Source: Solobacterium sp. (GTDB lineage: Bacteria > Bacillota_I > Bacilli_A > Erysipelotrichales > Erysipelotrichaceae). From it: 6,605 bases of DNA. Shown here in pieces: positions 4,951 to 6,605 of the stretch (the first letter of the stretch is position 1; each line of letters begins with the position of its first letter). Both the position numbers and the translations under genes were made by a program. The DNA is taken from assembly GCA_016280695.1 (NCBI GenBank), contig JAEEHG010000109.1:1-6605 (forward strand), read 5' to 3'. Under the pieces are notes generated by a model, which saw only the letters and a list, made by a program, of their open reading frames with translations, did no database searches and was not told where the DNA came from.

Positions 4951-5772
4951 ATGAAAGATGCGTTTAAGGACTGGAAAGTTCATGTACTGGCACTGGTGCT
5001 GACACTGGTTGCTGAATTCATCGGAACAAGAAGATTTGATCTGGGCATTACTGCCTTCTCACTGTTCCCGATGCTCTATGCCCTGATGATGGGCGCAATC
5101 CTCGGCGGCGTAAAGCTGCTGCCGCGCGAAATGATGGAAACCGCTTCACCGTACATCGGCATCAGCGTTATGCTGCTGTGCGCCAAGACCGGTTCCACCA
5201 TCGGCCCGAACCTGTCCAAGGTCATCGAGGCCGGCCCGGCTCTGCTGCTGCAGGAATTCGGTAACCTGGGTACTGCCCTGCTGGCTATGCCGATTGCTAT
5301 CTATGTATTCAAGATGGGCCGCGCAGCCATCGGTTCCACGTTCTCGATTTCCCGTGAAGGTTCCCTCGCCATCGTTGCTGCCCAGTATGGTCTGGACTCC
5401 GATGAAGGCATGGGCGTCATGGGTGCCTATATCACCGGTACCGTGCTCGGAACACTGTTCTACGGCATCATGGTGTCCATCCTGGCACCGACCGGTATCT
5501 TCCATCCGTATGCCCTGGCCATGGCCTGCGGCACCGGTTCCGCTTCCATGATGTCGGCGTCCCTCGGCGCGGTCGTGGACGCCTTCCCGGAGATGGAAAC
5601 AGAACTTACAGCCTACGCAGCGACTTCCAACATGCTGTCTTCGGTTGACGGCCTGTACATGAGCCTGTTCATCGCCGTTCCGATGTGCGAATGGATGTAC
5701 AAGAAGTTCACTGCCAACAATAAGAACTACAAAGACGGCAAGCCGATTGCCAAGGAAAAGAAAGCGGCGTAA
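4951..5772 (+). CDS. DUF3100-type integral membrane protein, probable transporter
   Basis: A 273-residue multi-pass membrane protein that I match to DUF3100 from its sequence pattern. Hydrophobic segments lie near residues 10-26, 34-53, 66-79, 97-120, 156-178, 184-208 and 234-251. The C-terminus is a Lys-rich tail (252-273). Conserved-looking polar motifs are AKTGSTIGPNL (78-88), GRAAIGSTFSISREGSLAIVA (123-143), GVMGAYITGTVLGTLF (155-170), the CGTGSASMMSASLGAV loop (193-208) and ATSNMLSSVDGLYMSLF (224-240). Gly/Ser-rich breaks inside membrane helices are common in secondary transporters, so transport is inferred; the substrate is unknown and biochemical data for the family are not known to me. 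A Shine-Dalgarno AGGGGAG (4933-4939) sits 11 bases before ATG, longer than usual, just after a hairpin. It is first in an operon with the 161-residue membrane gene 14 bp downstream. Confidence 0.78.
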   Translation: MKDAFKDWKVHVLALVLTLVAEFIGTRRFDLGITAFSLFPMLYALMMGAILGGVKLLPREMMETASPYIGISVMLLCAKTGSTIGPNLSKVIEAGPALLLQEFGNLGTALLAMPIAIYVFKMGRAAIGSTFSISREGSLAIVAAQYGLDSDEGMGVMGAYITGTVLGTLFYGIMVSILAPTGIFHPYALAMACGTGSASMMSASLGAVVDAFPEMETELTAYAATSNMLSSVDGLYMSLFIAVPMCEWMYKKFTANNKNYKDGKPIAKEKKAA

Positions 5773-5786
5773 AGGAGGGAAAGAAC

Positions 5787-6272
5787 ATGACAAAGGATAA
5801 CTGGTTTGTATATATCAAGGTTCTCGTACTCTCTGCTGTATTCGCTTCCATCGGCAACTGGATCAACACGATCCGGGCCGGCGCTCCGGTGACACCGCTG
5901 GATTCCCTGCCGGGCATGCTGCTGCTGTTCATCATCACTGTGCTGGGTCTGGTTGTCTGGGATCTGATCGGCAAGGCCACCGGCGGCAAGAACCTGCCGG
6001 CCATCGCCTACATTTCCCTGATTGCCATCATCATGACAATTCCGGGCTTCCCGGGTGCTGAATTCACTGCTGCCAGCATCAACAAGATCGGCCTGCTGCC
6101 GCTGTGCACACCGATCCTGGCCTACGCCGGTATTTCCATCGGCAAGGACCTGGATGCGTTCCGCAAGCAGGGCTTCGCAATCGTCATGGTCGCGCTGTTC
6201 GCCTTCATCGGTACATACATCGGTTCGGCAATCATTGCTCAGATTGTCCTGAAGGTTACAGGCATCATCTGA
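5787..6272 (+). CDS. Small integral membrane protein, putative partner of the DUF3100 protein
   Basis: A 161-residue, very hydrophobic protein with about five membrane segments, near residues 8-26, 42-62, 69-88, 99-118 and 127-156. I do not recognise a named family. Its motif LAYAGISIGKDLDAF (111-125), followed by a long hydrophobic stretch, resembles LCAKTGSTIGPNLSKV (76-91) of the DUF3100 protein. An early SLPGMLLLFIITVLG also resembles that protein's SLFPMLYALMMGAILG. This suggests it is a paralogue of the first half of its neighbour. The start ATG 5787 has a near-perfect AGGAGG (5773-5778), placed right after the upstream stop. Operon position and spacing imply joint production of a two-subunit membrane complex. 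A strong terminator follows. Confidence 0.75.
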   Translation: MTKDNWFVYIKVLVLSAVFASIGNWINTIRAGAPVTPLDSLPGMLLLFIITVLGLVVWDLIGKATGGKNLPAIAYISLIAIIMTIPGFPGAEFTAASINKIGLLPLCTPILAYAGISIGKDLDAFRKQGFAIVMVALFAFIGTYIGSAIIAQIVLKVTGII

Positions 6273-6286
6273 TTATCAGTATTCAC

Positions 6287-6309
6287 AGGCGGCTCAGGCC
6301 GCCTTTTTT
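6287..6309 (+). terminator. Rho-independent terminator of the DUF3100 operon
   Basis: AGGCGGC (6287-6293) pairs with GCCGCCT (6298-6304) around a TCAG tetraloop. A run of six T follows (6304-6309). Confidence 0.93.
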
Positions 6310-6345
6310 CTGTCTTTTGATCAGCCGTCAATATTAATATTTTTT

Positions 6346-6375
6346 CTGTATGAAAGCGCTTCGAAAATGTATAAT
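6346..6375 (+). promoter_or_regulatory. Promoter of the DUF937 gene
   Basis: TATAAT at 6370-6375 is a perfect -10. The -35 is poor: CTGTAT (6346-6351) at 18 bp spacing is the best fit. A perfect 12-bp AT palindrome, AATATTAATATT (6330-6341), plus a T-run just upstream could act as an UP element. The predicted start is near 6382, giving a leader of about 43 nt with a GGGGGA ribosome site (6411-6416). Confidence 0.6.
6351..6364 (+). promoter_or_regulatory. cre-like catabolite control site
   Basis: TGAAAGCGCTTCGA matches 12 of 14 positions of the Bacillota cre consensus TGWAANCGNTNWCA (positions 12 and 13 differ). It has the characteristic AAGCGCTT core. It lies between -35 and -10, where CcpA binding would normally repress. 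No CcpA gene is in the window, so function is inferred. Confidence 0.5.
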
Positions 6376-6424
6376 ATTCTCAGCAAGATAATTTGCCCAT
6401 GGCAGAAGAAGGGGGAATTAAAAC

Positions 6425-6605
6425 ATGAATCTGCTCCAGTTACTTATCAGTACACTCGCATCCAACGACTCCGTCAATTCCGTGGCGAAGAAGACCGGCC
6501 TGTCCCAGAAGCTCGTTTACAAGCTGATCATGACAGCCCTGCCTATCCTGATCCGTTACATGACCATGAACGTCGGCTCCCAGATTGGTGCCCTGTCACT
6601 GCTCA
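6425..6605 (+). CDS. DUF937 family protein, 3' partial
   Basis: The first 60 residues of a DUF937-type protein, cut by the right edge. The start MNLLQLLISTLASNDSVNSVAKKTGLSQK, followed by VYKLIMTALPILIRYM and GSQIGALSLL, matches the usual N-terminus of the family. That pattern is a short hydrophobic start, a helical segment around AKKTGLS, then a bundle of helices with Gly/Ser/Ala-rich turns. The family is small, mostly helical and of unknown biochemical role; some Proteobacterial relatives are the YidB-like proteins. ATG 6425 has a GGGGGA site nine to fourteen bases upstream. An earlier ATG at 6399 is out of frame. It has its own promoter with a cre-like site, so it is probably regulated apart from the DUF3100 operon. 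Whether more domains follow cannot be seen. Confidence 0.78.
   Translation, partial: MNLLQLLISTLASNDSVNSVAKKTGLSQKLVYKLIMTALPILIRYMTMNVGSQIGALSLL

Noticed and set aside
6399..6428. Nine-codon frame MAEEGGIKT overlapping the DUF937 start
   Set aside because: There is no Shine-Dalgarno before ATG 6399, and the frame is short enough to be chance. The ATGA overlap alone is not sufficient evidence.

Overview
The window is a gene-dense piece of a bacterial chromosome with fairly high GC coding sequence and AT-rich control regions. Consensus-like TATAAT boxes, strong purine-rich Shine-Dalgarno sites, compact hairpin-plus-T terminators and a cre-like site point to a Bacillota (Firmicutes) genome. 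A moderately GC-rich Erysipelotrichales-type or clostridial gut organism would fit, but that is an inference and no rRNA or marker gene is present to test it. No mobile element, CRISPR array, tRNA or rRNA is visible.

Layout. Bases 1-2164 hold two tandem, translationally coupled CNNM/CorC-type ("hemolysin C-like") membrane proteins; the first is cut by the window edge. A compact terminator separates them from a convergent minus-strand gene for a 197-residue cytosolic protein of unknown function (2186-2779). That gene shares a strikingly symmetric divergent promoter with a FrnE-like DsbA-family oxidoreductase (2871-3563). A terminator, whose T-tract doubles as the -35 region of the next promoter, leads to an aldo/keto reductase (3667-4632).

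Bases 4633-4950 (318 nt) carry no conventional gene but hold the most unusual material here. In order there are a 19-bp perfect palindrome, AT-rich inverted repeats, a promoter and a structured leader. The leader encodes two tiny reading frames: a 22-codon frame that begins at the predicted transcription start, and a 15-codon frame reading MTRSRSRSRVIKVIM with its own Shine-Dalgarno site. Two mutually exclusive hairpins bury or expose an internal ribosome site, and a GC-rich hairpin follows directly after the second stop codon. This leader precedes a two-gene operon encoding a DUF3100-type membrane protein and a 161-residue membrane protein. The small protein appears to share a motif and topology with the first half of the DUF3100 protein, suggesting a two-subunit transporter made of paralogous parts.

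After a strong terminator, a promoter with a cre-like (catabolite control) sequence between -35 and -10 drives a DUF937 family gene that runs off the right edge.

The most interesting candidate system is the DUF3100 pair together with its leader, read as a membrane transporter under translation-sensing control. The substrate is unknown. The Arg/Ser-alternating leader peptide makes arginine or another amino acid a testable guess, no more.
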